Shown here: positions 39,301 through 54,300 of the stretch, piece after piece | Layout: each line of letters opens with the position of its first letter | Position numbering within the stretch: position 1 is the stretch's first letter | NCBI RefSeq assembly: GCF_905404315.1 | Contig: NC_066296.1 | Location: 11,284,001 to 11,348,000, forward strand | DNA: 64,000 nt | Direction of reading: 5' to 3' | Origin: Leptidea sinapis | Taxonomy: Eukaryota; Arthropoda; Insecta; Lepidoptera; Pieridae | Notes under the pieces: model-generated | The model's database searches: none | Told to the model about the DNA's origin: nothing | The model's input: the letters and a program-made list of their open reading frames with translations, nothing else | Program-made: the position numbers and the translations under genes

Positions 39301-42300
39301 TGAATAAGAATTTCCACTTTTTGGAAATTATTCGTGTGGGCTGCATTTAATTAGTAATCTTGTTCAAATGTATAAACTCTCTTACATTAAATAAGTAGGT
39401 AAACTCCTTTACAAGTAAATGGTTGTTTCATTAAATAATCCCCAATATCACATTGTGAATTTTATGGAATTCCGCAAAGAACGCCTTGATTCGATTATTA
39501 CATTAAACAATTTGTCATTCTTTTTTGCAAGTAACTGCGTCCGCGCACCCGAATATCCCCGTCACTCTTTAGCCATCCTGAGATTAAAGTGATACTACTA
39601 AGAATCTTCAGAAACCAATTCCTTAATGATTATGTCATTCGCCACATAAAAAGTATTCTGCCTATCCACTATTGTTCCCATAGTCTGCTTCTGGTCGGGA
39701 AGTTCGGATGCATGTGCTGCTCGATTTCAGGCAAGACCACGTTAAATGTTTCTTTCAGCATTTGCAACTGCAAGTGCGCTTGTTGAGGTTGTCGTCTTGC
39801 TGTTTGATGCAACAACACACTTTAACCTGCATCTGCACTTATCAAAGGGGAAGTTAGCTATCAGAGGACATAAATTCCCTCGGACACTGCGACCCACCTG
39901 GTTCGTCGGTTATTGGGTCCTTTGCCCATCCATTATTAAAGTTATTTAGTATCTTTCTCAGCCCAATCATTTTTATTCAGGATGGTTTATTGAGAAGGGC
40001 GGTGATGGCCAAGTCGGAAACTACGAGACTCAGAGAAAAGTCGTGAAAGAAGTCTTGCCTTCGATTTATAAGAAACCAATAACTGCATGTTTAATTTTTA
40101 AAATTTGTTGAACTTTTGACGGAATTCGACCCGAATGATTTTTCAAATAAATTACTCCCTGTATTATTGAACCAATGGACTCTTTTCTTTTCTTCTTTGG
40201 AAAGATATATGATACTGTATAGCCGAGAATAAAGCCCTTTAGAGAAGACATTCTGATTAACTTTGTTAGAACTAACCTTACATGATTACGTATACAATCC
40301 GTCCAACAGGCTGCCACAAGCTAGCATACAATTTTAATCACTACCGTTACGTTAGCTACTATTATTTATTCTGTGCTACCGTCTCGTTTCAACTATCGAA
40401 ATTCCGCTTTTAGCCATTCAGTTTCCCTTCGTTGAAAATGTATACATTAATTAAGAGAAACATTAATAACTAGCTGGTGTATTGGCAATCAGTGTCCAGC
40501 GCAGGGCCCGGCCGGAGAAAGTCTCGACAATGTAGCAGCGGGCTATTGATTGACTCGAATGGCTTCATGCTGAGCTGTCGCTGCCTCTTGTTGATTGATG
40601 GAACGTTCGCGACTCGTGTTGCTTTGTTCAACAGTTGTACTATAACTTGCTGCATTACTATCATATGCATTAACCATGACGGTCTAGTTTTCAATAATAG
40701 GTGCTCAAATTACATACATAAATACAATCACAACTTTTGTCACAATCTTCGCCTTGTTTCTTCTATTAGCACCTATCTATTCATAGATCCTATCATAAAA
40801 GCTTTTTTTCATGACATTAAGAGACAAGACGAGCAGCTGATAGTAATTGAAACGCCCTGCCCACAATGTAGTGCTGCTCAGGATTCTTGAAATATCCAAA
40901 AATTCTGAGCGGGGTTACAACTGCGCTCGTCACCTTTAGACAGAAGATGTCAAGTCTCATTTGCCCAGTAATTTCACTAGCTACGGCGCCCTTCGGACCG
41001 AAGTGGTTGGAACCGTTGTGGTACCCATAATGTAGCCGGCATCCTGTGCAAAGGAGCCACTGCTAATGTGTTATTTGGTACTCTTGGCTTGGCCCTTTTC
41101 AATAGATCCGCGTTCTGATCGTAGACTGTACGCTTAGATACTTAGTCGTGTGTACTTAATGCTTTCTTGTCATTTTAGTCTGTAAGTTGATCGATTTCTT
41201 TATCAACTTCAATTCAAAAATATATTAATAATTTACTATATCAGTTTTAAAATTCTTCGCATATACCTGCATACACATTTAAAAAAACATATAAATACCT
41301 GAATAAATAATTTCGTATCGTATTAGCTCATCTATGTAATGTAAAACCAGTAGTATCACGCGATCAACAAATCCATCATTGATTATAGCGCAGAGAAAGT
41401 ACCACGCGACCACAACCTGTGACGTAACGTCATCGATAATCACTCGGTAATCGAGTTCGACATAATCCACACCGATTATGCATTCAGATTTATTCGATTA
41501 TTCTGATACCGCTGGGACCACTTTCTTTCAAGTTATCTATTCTATCAAATAATATTTAAGAGTATGTAGGTACACGATTTTGAATCTTATCACTACATCA
41601 ATAAACTATATATTCACTCGTTAATTGAAATGTGCTGAGAAAATCCACTTTTATTGATTTCTTGCTAAGGCCGGCTACTTCATCCGCTTTGATATGGTTT
41701 TTCTTTCTCGTGGGAAATAATCAAAATCGTAGGTTCTACTTACTTATGCTTAGTAACTATAGCTTTTTATCTACACACGGCATACATTTTTTTATGAAAA
41801 TAATGGACGAGACGATCAGGACGTACAGTTGATGGTAATTGATACGCCGTGCCCATAAAAATGTAGTGCCACTCAGGATTCTTGAAAAACATAAGAATTC
41901 TGAGCGGCAATACAATTGCGCTCGTCACCTTGAGACATAAAGGCGTTAAGTCTCATTTGCCCAGTAGTTTCACTAGCTACGGCACCCTTCAGACGAAACA
42001 CAATAAAGCTTACACATTACTGCTTCATTGCTGAGAAAGGCGACGTTACGGTTCTCATAATCTAGCCGGCATCCTTTACAAAGCAGCCTCCCACTGGTAA
42101 ATACTGGTACATACGTTTTGTGATGCTGTAATGGTATCTAAGGCTGACATCTGTAGAGCGTACTTAGACTCTGCTCAGACTTTACTTACGTAAAACTTAG
42201 CTGAGTGTGATGAAACGCGAACTTGACTTTAGCATTGGGCTATATTAGCTAAAGCTCAGTATAATTAAATTTGTCAAATGACCATAAAAACATAATCAAA

Positions 42301-45300
42301 GATTATGTTAAGTCTACACCCAGCTATGTTTTAAGGAAAGGCTGAGTGCTACTAGTCCGAGCCTTAATTTTGGAAGCGGTCCGTCTCAAGAGCTTAAACA
42401 CTGAAAAATGCTCTTTGTTCAATTTTTTTTTTAAATTCAATGTTAGAATATGTCTGTATGACTTAACAAAAGTTCCAAATCTACCACATTCATACAATGT
42501 ACCACAGAATATGTCTGAGACCTGATAAAACGATGGCAAGAAATTTAGCCGGCCTATTTTTACACGCTTTTTATTACCTGTATGTATGTTTGTTTGTAAC
42601 CGACTCATTTGGGCGTGATTTTGACCCACTTTAAACGGCCAGATTTCGTTCAAACTTCGTAGATTTATCGAGGACCAATGACAATAAATTAATTTAATAA
42701 AATTATTCCATTTTTCAATTTGCAAAATAAGATTTTTGTTAATTTATATGATTGATGTTTAATATTGATGTTCATTTTAAAATTTCAATCATTATCTTTT
42801 CAACCAAAGCGTGTTTTTAGTTTTTTCAAACTATTATTATTGAGCAAACTATTATATTTTGCATCGCATTAAATATTTATGACGTTCACCACCCAAACGA
42901 TTTTAAGCGATTCTTTTAAATTTCATAACACATATAGCTGGCACTTTTCGGTGATCCTGTTGTAGAATCATTTACTGGTCGAGTAGTTGCATTTCCTGGG
43001 AGAGTTTTTTTCCGCCGCTTCTTCTCTCTGAGAGCGCCATTTATTTCCGAAGCGTTAGTATTATCTAGTATATTAGAAATGACATGAAAAAGAATTCTAA
43101 AAGAATCAATTTTGAGAAAATCAATGCCTTTTATGCCTTTAATAAGTTTATGTTATTACTTGTTATAAATATTAAATATTATATGTTAAATTGGTCCAAA
43201 AGTTTATAAATATAGTCTCATAACGTCTGATTATTATGTAGCAATAAAAGTTAAATAATCTCAAATTAGCCAAGTAAATAAAAATAAGTCGCCAATTCAG
43301 AATACTGGCGACAGATTACATCGATATTAATTGAATAGATTTCAGTTTAATGATCTCGTAATAATAAAACATAATATTTATTATACAATTAGCTGATAAT
43401 TGAAGTGTTAATATAATTTCACGATGCTCGCAGATCTCCATAACCGGTTGTGATTGGAACTTGATTGGCGCTTTCCTTAAGAGGATCAGTAGTCATCAGA
43501 GAAATTATATGTTTTAAAGAAAAATAATATTTAGTTTTTTAAAACGCATAAAAGGCATTTATTTTCTCAAAATTGATTCCTTTAGAATTATTTTTGATGT
43601 CATTTCTAATATACTAGATACTACTACCGCTTCGGAAACAAATGGCGCTCTGTGAGAGAGGAAGCGGCGCAAACTCTTTTTACTTTTAAATTATGTGTTT
43701 CAATGATTGAATTCGGCATTTTAACGTATATTCTAAAAAGTATACAAGTCTCTTTTAATTTTTTTTATCATAATCCCCAGCTGATGTCTCCTTGAGACAT
43801 CAGCTGTTAAGTCTCGTTTGCCCAGTAATTTCACAGGCTACAGCGCCCTTCAGACCGAAACAAAATAATGCTTACACATTACTGCTAAACGGCAAAAATA
43901 GGCAACGTTGTGGCAGTCATAATCTAGCCGGCAACATGTGCAAAGGAGCCTCCCACTGGTATTTTCATTTTCATGTTTTTATATAGTAAAATAAATTGTA
44001 AAATATCGTCAATTAGCTTAAGAGGAAACTATATAATAATTTAGTCAAATTTCCAAAAAAAATATTGAAGTAGAAAATCGTTATTTTGCGGAAATCCATA
44101 ATTATCATTTGAGTCGTGCCAGAGTTTGGTGAGTCAACATCTCCTGAGGATGCCTCGTGTAGAGGCGAAACACGTGTCGAATTGTTTGGAGACGAATATT
44201 GGCGGAATTTACACTCAAGAAAACTCAAAACATTTGGATAAAATTTCCAATACTTACTTTTATAGGTGCTGGATGCCGAGTGCAATGGAGTGAATGACAT
44301 AACAAAGATAATCTACAGCACGTTTCTACGCGTAACGATTCTCTTATCACATGTCTCACAACATTGTTTAGATATCTCCAAACAACTACTGGTTTTAACC
44401 AAAAGAATGCTCATGACTTTCTGTTAGGAGAAAAGATTTTAATCAAATTTTAGATAAAGCTCACTCAATTTTTTTACCAGTGTGAGGCTCCTTTGCACTG
44501 GATGCCGACTAAATTATGGGAACCAATACGACGCCTATTTCTGCCGTGAAGCATTCATGTGTAAGCATTACTGTGTTTCGATCTGAAGGGTGCCGTAGCT
44601 AGTGAAGTTACTGGGCAAATGCCACTTGACATCTTATGTCTCAAGGTGACGAACGCTTAACGAACGGTTTGGACGTATCAATTACGATCAGCTGAACATC
44701 CTGCTCATCTTCTCCCTTATTTTCATTAAATAAACACTTCTATTGCCAATCCTCGATATCGCGTGGTCACGTCCTAGCCCATGCGTATGCTCATGCGAAA
44801 TCGAATAATATAAATGAACAAATTTCTATGCCCTATATGATGAACAGTGACCAATCTGGATAGGGTAAACGTCTAGACAAAAGTAAATTAAGGATGAACC
44901 ATAGATTAAGGTTTGACAGAAATTCTTGCTATATATATTTTACGATTTGGCTGAATAGGATATTAAAAAAGAAACTTAGTTTCCTCATAAAACACGTCTT
45001 GCAACGTCTTGAATATTCATATCAAAATGAGTGTACTCACCACGAGCTCAGCGAATTTGGCATCCAGTTCTTCGGGAGGCGGCATGGGGTGTGTGGGGGT
45101 GACCGCGTGGAGGGCAAGACCCCCCTCGCCCCCCACCACGCAGTACGTGATCTCCGGAGGCTCGTCATTCTGAAAACAATGATCACGTCAACGCGTTATC
45201 CATAAAGTCATGTAAAATCGAATGGGCTATAGGGTGCTCGAGATCTATTACCAAAATCGAAAGCCGAATCCGTCCGAAACGAAAGAACGACGAACATCGA

Positions 45301-48300
45301 AAAAAATCCTATTACCAAAGTTTTTCGGATCCGAACAGTGCGGACGGATTCCGTTATGGAACTATAAACACAACCATAAAAAGTGAAGTCGTAGTTACGA
45401 TCATAATAATTTCAAACAACGAAAAAGTAAATTATGTCAAATGTATTTGGGAATAAGGTAAACGAAAGACAAAATGTCTATGCGGAGTTCGTATGGATGT
45501 TGGGATCCGATACACTTTCGTAATAGGAAAATGTATGATCCATTAACCGAAACTTCGTAATTCGATTTTGGTAATAAGGCTTCTGTTACTAAGTAATTAC
45601 ACCGCGTCACGTCGGTAAAAGTTCAAAGTTGACGCTTCATCTCATTAGAGTTACCCTGCACCCCACACGACTCGGTCAGTCACTATTATTTACATGAAGT
45701 TGTATTGATATATATGCCAAAGACTACTACGGATTTAATAGTACCTACGCGCGACAAAAAAGTCTTAACAGATTTAACAAGGTCGAACGCAAAGCGGCCC
45801 TGTTAAAGCCACACTTGCCTCGGTAAAGGTTTAATGCGAGTGAAAGCCAAAAATGTCCGGACACAGATCCGCAATCATCGTCTGCCTTCAACCATCTGCT
45901 TCAGTTCTATCCAACTTTTATCTTGTTCTTTCCCAACAGATGTCTTCTATATCATATTGGGTTCCCTCTGGATTCCACTGAATAGCTAACGTCTAATGTA
46001 ATTTACCTTTCCCAAAGGTGCCTTATGCACCCATAATTTTGTCAACATCTTCTCCATAACTCTCTGTTTGTGGTTCTACCTGGCCAATTAAAAAATCGTT
46101 CGAGGGCAGCTTCTTATAAAAACTTGGGTGTAACTGATGAAATTATTGTTGTTACTTTTCAATTTTTTTAATCACCAAGAAATACAGCTTCATCTGTTAG
46201 TTTGATCGCCAACAATTGGGGACAGTTGTGCAAAAACTCTCTAAGCATTTCTTATCGTTTGTGCCAGGTCGTCTCCAGTCGATGGGCGCGATTAAATGTA
46301 TGTATGTAGAATTTAAGGTTACATAAAAGATAATCTTTTTGGTAAATAATGGGAGAGTTAGCATGTGTGTGACCTTCGGGGTCAACTATGGGTAATCACC
46401 GCCGCTCAAATAATTTCTTGTTCTAGATAAGTTAATCGTGAGCTGTCGGCTTCTGAGTCTTACGTACTTCTAACTTATCTATTAAGTACTACATACATCT
46501 GCGGCTTAGCTTAAAAAGCTAACTTATCTGAATCTTAAGAGCGGTTATGTCTTATTATCCTGTTTTTTAAACTACATGTTGATTAACATAAACAATTTGA
46601 GGGAGATTATATCTTTACGGTTCTCGAATAAGGGAGGCTTGAGATAACAAAAACTAGAACAAAAGAGTAAATTATCAGAAGGACTCGTTAAGCCAATCTA
46701 ATAACCTGGCTGTGCCAGCAGTAATGGAACACAAATTTTGAGCAACAATGCAATTGTTTTGTACACATTGAATATTTTAACATCAAAAAATAGATTTTGA
46801 TTGCAATTCGCCAAATTTAGCAATGATTTTTTTATAAACAGGCTTAATAGTTAGTCATAAATATATTTTATTGCTTAACCTGTTAATTTTTTTTAAATTA
46901 TACCTACGACTCATAAAGTAGGAAAATATGTATTATACCTACTTATGACATTACGTCCTCTTATTGGCATATTTTTCATTGCACATGAAACATTTATTTA
47001 ATCTACATGGCGGCCATTTTGAATTCGCCATATTGGATTTCAATATTTGTTGTTATAACGGCAATAGTTAAATTTAGAGCACGCTGAAAAGCAGAAGGAG
47101 GAACAGCGGACAGTAGAGTCTTAGTAAAAGGCTCACCGTTGATAACTTTACACTACGAAACTATAAAAAAAAACAATCGCTCAATTATCAGAGAAATTAT
47201 ACATTGAGCCATAAATAACTCATACAATGCACCGGGAATATAAATCACATTATTTTCCTCAAATGGCTCGGTCGCCATGTTTATAAAGGTTGAATTCATA
47301 CTTAATTATTCATGCTGAATGTATCCCATTTCGGATATAATTGATTGATCAATTTTTATTCAACAACAAATGTCCCTACAGATTCGAAATTTTTCCCAAC
47401 AGGATATTTCTAACTACTTTGGATTGGTTGATATAAGACCATTCTTGAATCCTAACTTTTTGTGTGATTTGCGTATTCCCCTGATTAGTATGAAGATATT
47501 TCCATATACCAATTTACCAGTGGGAGGCTCCTTTGCACAGGAAGTCGGCTATTATGGGTACCACACCGGCGCCTATTTCTGCCGTGAAGCAGTAATGTGT
47601 AAGTATTATTGTGTTTCGGTCTGTAGGGCGCCGTAGCTAGTGAAATTACTGGGCAAATGAGACTAAACATCTTATGTCTCAGGGTGACGAGCGCAATTGT
47701 AGTGCCGCTCAGAGTTTTTGGGTTTTTCAAGAATCCTGAGCGGCACTGCATTGTAATGGGCAGGGCGTATCAATTACCATCAGTTGAACGTTCTTCTCGT
47801 CCCGTATCGGCATAAAAAAAACCTATAGATTTACATTTGTACCCACATTAGCACGTATGTAATAGGCAGGCAACTTTCAAATATTCCTGTGGTGTTGGTA
47901 AAGACCATCGTCAGCTGTAATCATTTTCTATATTACGCTCTTTTGTCGTCATATTCCATAAAAAAGTAAATAAATCCATTCTTTGGATTTGTTTACTAGT
48001 TATAGGATAAGCTATAAAGAAAATGCAGTATAATGTCGTGACTAATGCAAAAGAAAAGATTAGAAAATTATAATAATTTAAAACAAAGAAAAAAATTAAA
48101 GTTGACTTTCTTGTATATTCTTCTCAGGAGCTCAACTTTAACATAAAAGAAATATTTATAGTGACAATTTAAAAGCGCTTAGTTTAAGTCTAATTGAATA
48201 AAGTTTATTTGACTTTGACTTTAATAGTAATTATGATAATTTAAAATTCTGCTTTTTTATCAGCTGATCGAAATGCATTATGTTAAAGTGCCAACCCCAG

Positions 48301-51300
48301 TGTTAATTAGTTCAAACATTACTACTCCGAGGTGTATAGCACGCGTATCAGTGAGAAATGCGCGTGAGTCAACTGGAGGTAGGGTAGGGCTGCCACCGAC
48401 AACACGAATGATGCTATTCATTGTTATAATAGGGTTATCGAAGCAGACTAAATGTCTAAATTTTGGTGACAAAATACAAGTAGTTTCTTCTCCCTCAGAG
48501 CGCCATTTGTTTCCGAAGCGGTGGTAGTAATTGAACTGATATCAAAAAAAATCTAAAGGAATAAATTTTGAGAAAATAAGTGTCTTTTATGACTTTAAAT
48601 TGAATATTAGCTGTTCGCGTGGGTATTTCAACGTGTTACCATTTATTTAAAGTGTTGATGAAAAATTAATCGTCTAAGCCCTTGCTTTTACTTTTTTTGT
48701 ACTTTTTCCGGGATCAATAGTAGCGTTTAGTATTCCAGACTATAATCTATCTCTGTGCCTTTTTAATAAATGTTTCAACTAAATTTCGTTGTGATCCGTT
48801 AAGCGGTTTTGGCGTGATTAAATAACAAACAAGCGCACATACAAACTTTCCATTTACAATATTCATAGTGATTGTAATTTAATCTGTCAATAACAACATG
48901 TTCACTATGAAAGTACTCCAATACAGAATACAGATTTTACTTTCGCAATGAATTTGTTAATGATAATAAAAAAAATACAATAATAACGCGACTTAAGCTT
49001 TTCTGCTAGACAAAAATTATATACATAACTAATCTCTATAGTAGTTATTGGATTAAGTTATATTCATCAGATTGTGGTAGAGGATAGTTTATGATCGATG
49101 CCAAGGAAAGCAAACACATTTCTCATATGAACCGTTGTAATGTAACAAACAAAGTAATCAACTATGACAAAAACAAACAATAGTATTTATTGAACGATAT
49201 CAACGTAAACACAGACAAGTGTCTTGTATTATACAATTAATATCTTTAATTGTAGTAAACATATTTTATATTTATATAAATGTAATAGTTATAAATATAA
49301 TATGGAATTTTACTTGTAATTCTTAATTAGTTTTAGTAACTTAGAGACGTAATTTCATTATTCAGTTCTACTATTTTTATGATAATAAGGGACGAGACAA
49401 GCAGGACGTTCAGCTGATGGTAATTGATACGCCCTGTCAATTCCAATGCAAAAAAAAACACATAAATTATGAGCGGCACTGCAATTGCACATCTTGAGAC
49501 ATAGATGCTAAGTCTCGTTTGCCCAGTAATTTCACTAGCTACGGCCCTTCAGACCGAAACACAATAATACTTACATATTACTGCTTGACGGCAGAAAAAG
49601 GCGCCGTTGTGGTACCCATAATGTAGCCGGCATCCTGTACAAAGCACTGCTAAATATATATAAAAGATTATTGTAAAGTTATAATTCATTTTTATTTTTA
49701 TACGCTTTATATTTATTTTATTTATAATAAAGTTATTCTATTTTCAATTTACAACATAAAATTTTTGTTAATTTTTATAATTTACATCGATCGTCGCTAT
49801 AAGGCAGGAATTGATATTAATTTTAAAATAATTTTTCTAATTTTTAGTTCGGTTTTCTATAAAAAAGCGTGTTTTTTAGTTATTTTAAAAACTATTTATT
49901 AAAATACTTAATTTATGACACTTAATAACGACATTCGGCAAAAAATGAACTATTAATAAAACATCAAATTATCTGTTTATAATTTAAAAAGCTGAACAGC
50001 TGCTGCCCTAATAGCTTCACCAGTTACATCCACAAACAATCGCTGACTCGGTAAATGAATTTGTCTCTAAAATAAACTCGCAACCCTCCTCTAGAATACA
50101 TCGAATCATTCATGGTTGATGTCATACGCTGTAGCGATGAACTACAATTATCTTCCGAACCGTACATTTAACGACAAAGGCATAAAAAAGGCATTTATTT
50201 TTTCAAAATTGATTCCTTTAGAATTATTTTTCATGTCATTTCTAATATACTAGATACTACTACCGTTTCGGAAATAAATGGCGCTCTGAGACAGAAGAAG
50301 CGACTCAAGAAGCTCTCCCAGCATTCTTTTTAAAGAAATATACAATATTGTATTGCTATAAAATAATCATAGTCTAGTCCCAGGCTGTCCGATCACTTAG
50401 ATATTCAGCTGTGGAGTAATAGGATTAACGACAGAGCCATTACCAATAAAACAATTAAATTTTGAACACTCAAAAGTAGCTTTATGCTATTCCATTCTAT
50501 GCTCTATCTGTCTGCCAAATTTCAGTGATATCAGATTCAGCCATTTTGGCGTAATTATGAGTAACAAACATACGAACTTACACATTTATAATATTAGTAT
50601 AAATTTGGATCTGAACTCGGATTATTACGTTTTTAGCGCGAAACATCAAATCGAGACGCGGTTTAAAGTAATAATTATAATGAAATTTTAATTTTACATT
50701 GAATATTCCAGAGATAGTAACAGCATCCTTCTTCTTTCAAACTTTACGTTTTCACTTGTGTGGAAAGCCTTCATTGGCTGCCCATATTTACGATATATTT
50801 CTTTAGCCACCCGAGAATCGATTGGTTTGTATGCCTTGTATGACATACGTGCATCGTTCTAGCCACGACATTGACCAACAAAGTAAAGTAGATTAAAAAT
50901 GTGATTTTTATAACTTTTTTTTAATTTTAGGCTTATCAATGATACAGTAAACTCATGACAAACAAAAGCAATTAAATCAACAACTTCAATTATTTATTTC
51001 TTCTGAAGCATGAATGTCACCTAATTGATGATGACCATAACCTCTAGAAACATCAGACTTATCACATAAGAATTTCTGACATACAAAATAATATACTTAA
51101 GTACAAGTATTTAAAGGTATTGTATCAACAGTTTGTACGTATAAGCATTGTATACGATTTGTATCATCAACTTAATATTACTTGTAATGAAAATTAAAGT
51201 CTTCAAGATTTTGTATCGACAATATTTTTAATTTTTTATCTAATATCAAAGACTGCATAAACAGCATTTTTGCTAGCAAAATAAAGAGAGGCAGCCCTAC

Positions 51301-54300
51301 AGAGCGACCAGAAGTATTTTTGTCGATGACTTCACCGTTATTGAATCGGGTTTCCTTCTTGGACTTAGGGTTATGCGACACTGATTAATAATTTTATTAT
51401 ATATTTCTTCCTCTATGATATATATATTTATTTATACAATGAGGTGCAAGTGAACTTTGGGTTCAGTTGATGGTGGGTGGTGGCTTTTTACGGAGGATTT
51501 CTCACCTAGCAATGCATACGGGAATTTTCCGACAAATTATACCTGAAAGATCAGAAAGTAATTAATAAATACTAAATAATTTTGTTATGTTTCAAAGTGA
51601 TAAACCTCACTTCTGGGATTAATTACACCAATAAAATTTGAAAACAAAATTTATTAACGATGCGAGACTCGAACCCGCGACCTCTCGCGGTCCATCGTTC
51701 CGCGTTCTCGCACGGAACGTTAGAAAGTATACTGTCAAGCTTATCTTCAAAAACCTAAAATACATTTTATACATTAATATTCGTTTATTTCATACGCTTT
51801 AACCCTAAAAATATCAACATGAAATATTACACCCTGTTGTCTGGTACAGAAAGGAGGGTGAGATTTTCTTTCTATATCTATATTCGAAGCGACCATGTCT
51901 TTGGAGACACAACGGCCGGTTGCAAAACGCGATACTGATTAAACTGATACATTTAGAATAGGAATTGGAAATTTAAATAGTCTTTTCAAGTATTTTGTTA
52001 ACAGTAACCGCGAGATTCAGTATTTCCATGACAATATTTGAACGCCACTGTAGTTTCATACAACAGCAAGTACTACACGGCAGTAAGACATAGAATAGTA
52101 TCAATTTATAAACAAAGGATTCTTAATTACCAACGGAACTTCTGTAGCGTTTACTAATATGCTAGTATCGCACTGAGTTAAAACTTAGTATCGCGCAGCA
52201 CGAATTATGAGGTAATAAATATTGTAATTGATAGAGATTTAATCCACGATTATAATGCTACCACTCTTATTACAAGATAATGCACCGTTCCAGAGAAAAA
52301 AACATTAAATATTTACGGGGAAGAATGAAAGGGAAACTACCAACAATTCGTTTCTGGCTGTTTAATTGATAAAAAGATGCAAAAAAATTGTTCCGATTTC
52401 TACCTATAATGAGTTATTCATCACGCTCGCTTGGCCAATATATCCACTATTAACTACCATCAATTGGACCCGATCTAGTGACATAAAAGCGTTATTACCT
52501 TATTATTGGTTCGCCGTCTCTTCTGGGTATTCGTCCACTTGTACCAGGACAACATAACACGCGTGTATCAGAGAGACGCGGACGCGTTCACACTACCGCG
52601 TGGCCGACGCACGAGTCACGGCCGATGTAATTACTTTAGCATCTATCTACTTAACCCTAATTAAGCGTGCACTTGTTCTGATAATGTCAACTGTCCCTTA
52701 AAATATACCAATATTTATCGACATAGCATCTATATATTGGTATTTGACATTGACGGGACATATTTTTTTTGTGTCAATATCATAAAAATATTTCTTAACC
52801 TTTATAAATTCGTTGAAGGCCGTAATCAAACTGCATAGCCGGTATTATTATACATATTAAAATGAGCAATTTAACATAATATATACATTTTTGTATCTAA
52901 TTTTATTGTATCTCATAATCAGCTCTAAAATTAATACTAGACGGGACTTTTTGGGCACAACAATCTTACTAGCTAGGTCTTACCTCTGGGAAAACACCCA
53001 GGTCCTATAAATAATGATCAGATTTTCTAACACAATTGAATGCTAATTTCCATATCCATCATTACATGAATTATTATAGTGTATAATACTTAATTTGAAT
53101 TAAAAACGCAAATTCTGCTTGTGGTGCCAGGTCGACATGCAAATACTAATTATGACAGAAACTCGACCATCATGTTCACGAAGCATCCTTACACAATGAA
53201 TTCAAGCTCTAAAGGTTGATGCATCCAATATACGATAATTTATATTTATACAGTTTATTCTTGATTACTTTTTATGAAATAATTTATATTATTTAAACAC
53301 GCCTCATATGTTGGATGCAGCACCTTACAAACTAATTTGTTTTGTATATTACAGCCATTGTGCAATGCTCTATTTGAGTGAAAAGAGTGGCTGTTGAGTT
53401 TCTCGTATGTTCTTCTCACGACCTCTATTTTTTACGAACATACAGTAAATTCAGTAATAAAGAAATATTTGTAGTGACGAACAAATTAATTTTAAGTTAT
53501 AGATACTTACTAAGTTGATGTAATTATCACTATACTAGAAAACTATAGAAATCATAAGTAATCGTAATAAAAATCGTCAATTTATAACTTTCATTTATAC
53601 GGTAGAGGCAAGGAGAATCATCTCTTATAGAAGAAAAGTTGAAAGTGTCCAGCTTATGTAGTAAATAACAGTTCAAAAAGCATCCACAATAGTAGTATGA
53701 AGTATGGTGAATGTAAACGAATTAAAGCATGCCAAGTTTAAAAAAATTAATAGTATTGTCGACTAAAGTAGTAAAATAGTGAAAATTTCAACAACTCACG
53801 TTGTACAAAATAATGTAGTAAATATTACCTAATTATTATAGGGAAACGTGCACCTAGAGTGATTAGTATTATTTTATATTTGACACTTCTTTTAAGATCT
53901 ACCCTGATGCGACGATTTGTTCCCGTTTCGCCCCGCAAAGTTTCGCCCCACACAAAAAATTTTTGTTTCGCCCCAGATTTTATTCCTGTTTCGTCTCGAA
54001 AATAAGAATAATGCATAATTTATTAAATTATTCTTGTTTCGCCCCTCTATTTGTTTCTTATTCGCCCCGGGTAGTAATTTATGAGTTTTACAACATGTTT
54101 TGTACGGACAGCATACAAAATATTTTAAAAATCATATTTTTGACGATACATATTATTAATGAACTCAACAAGTTAGTATTCAATACCAGAAATCAATTAA
54201 TGGAAACAGGAGCCTTTTAAATAATTAAAACTTTACTTATTCAAATTGTTATAATAATTGGTTTAAAAACTCAATATCTCACCTTCACTTGGACTTCTGA

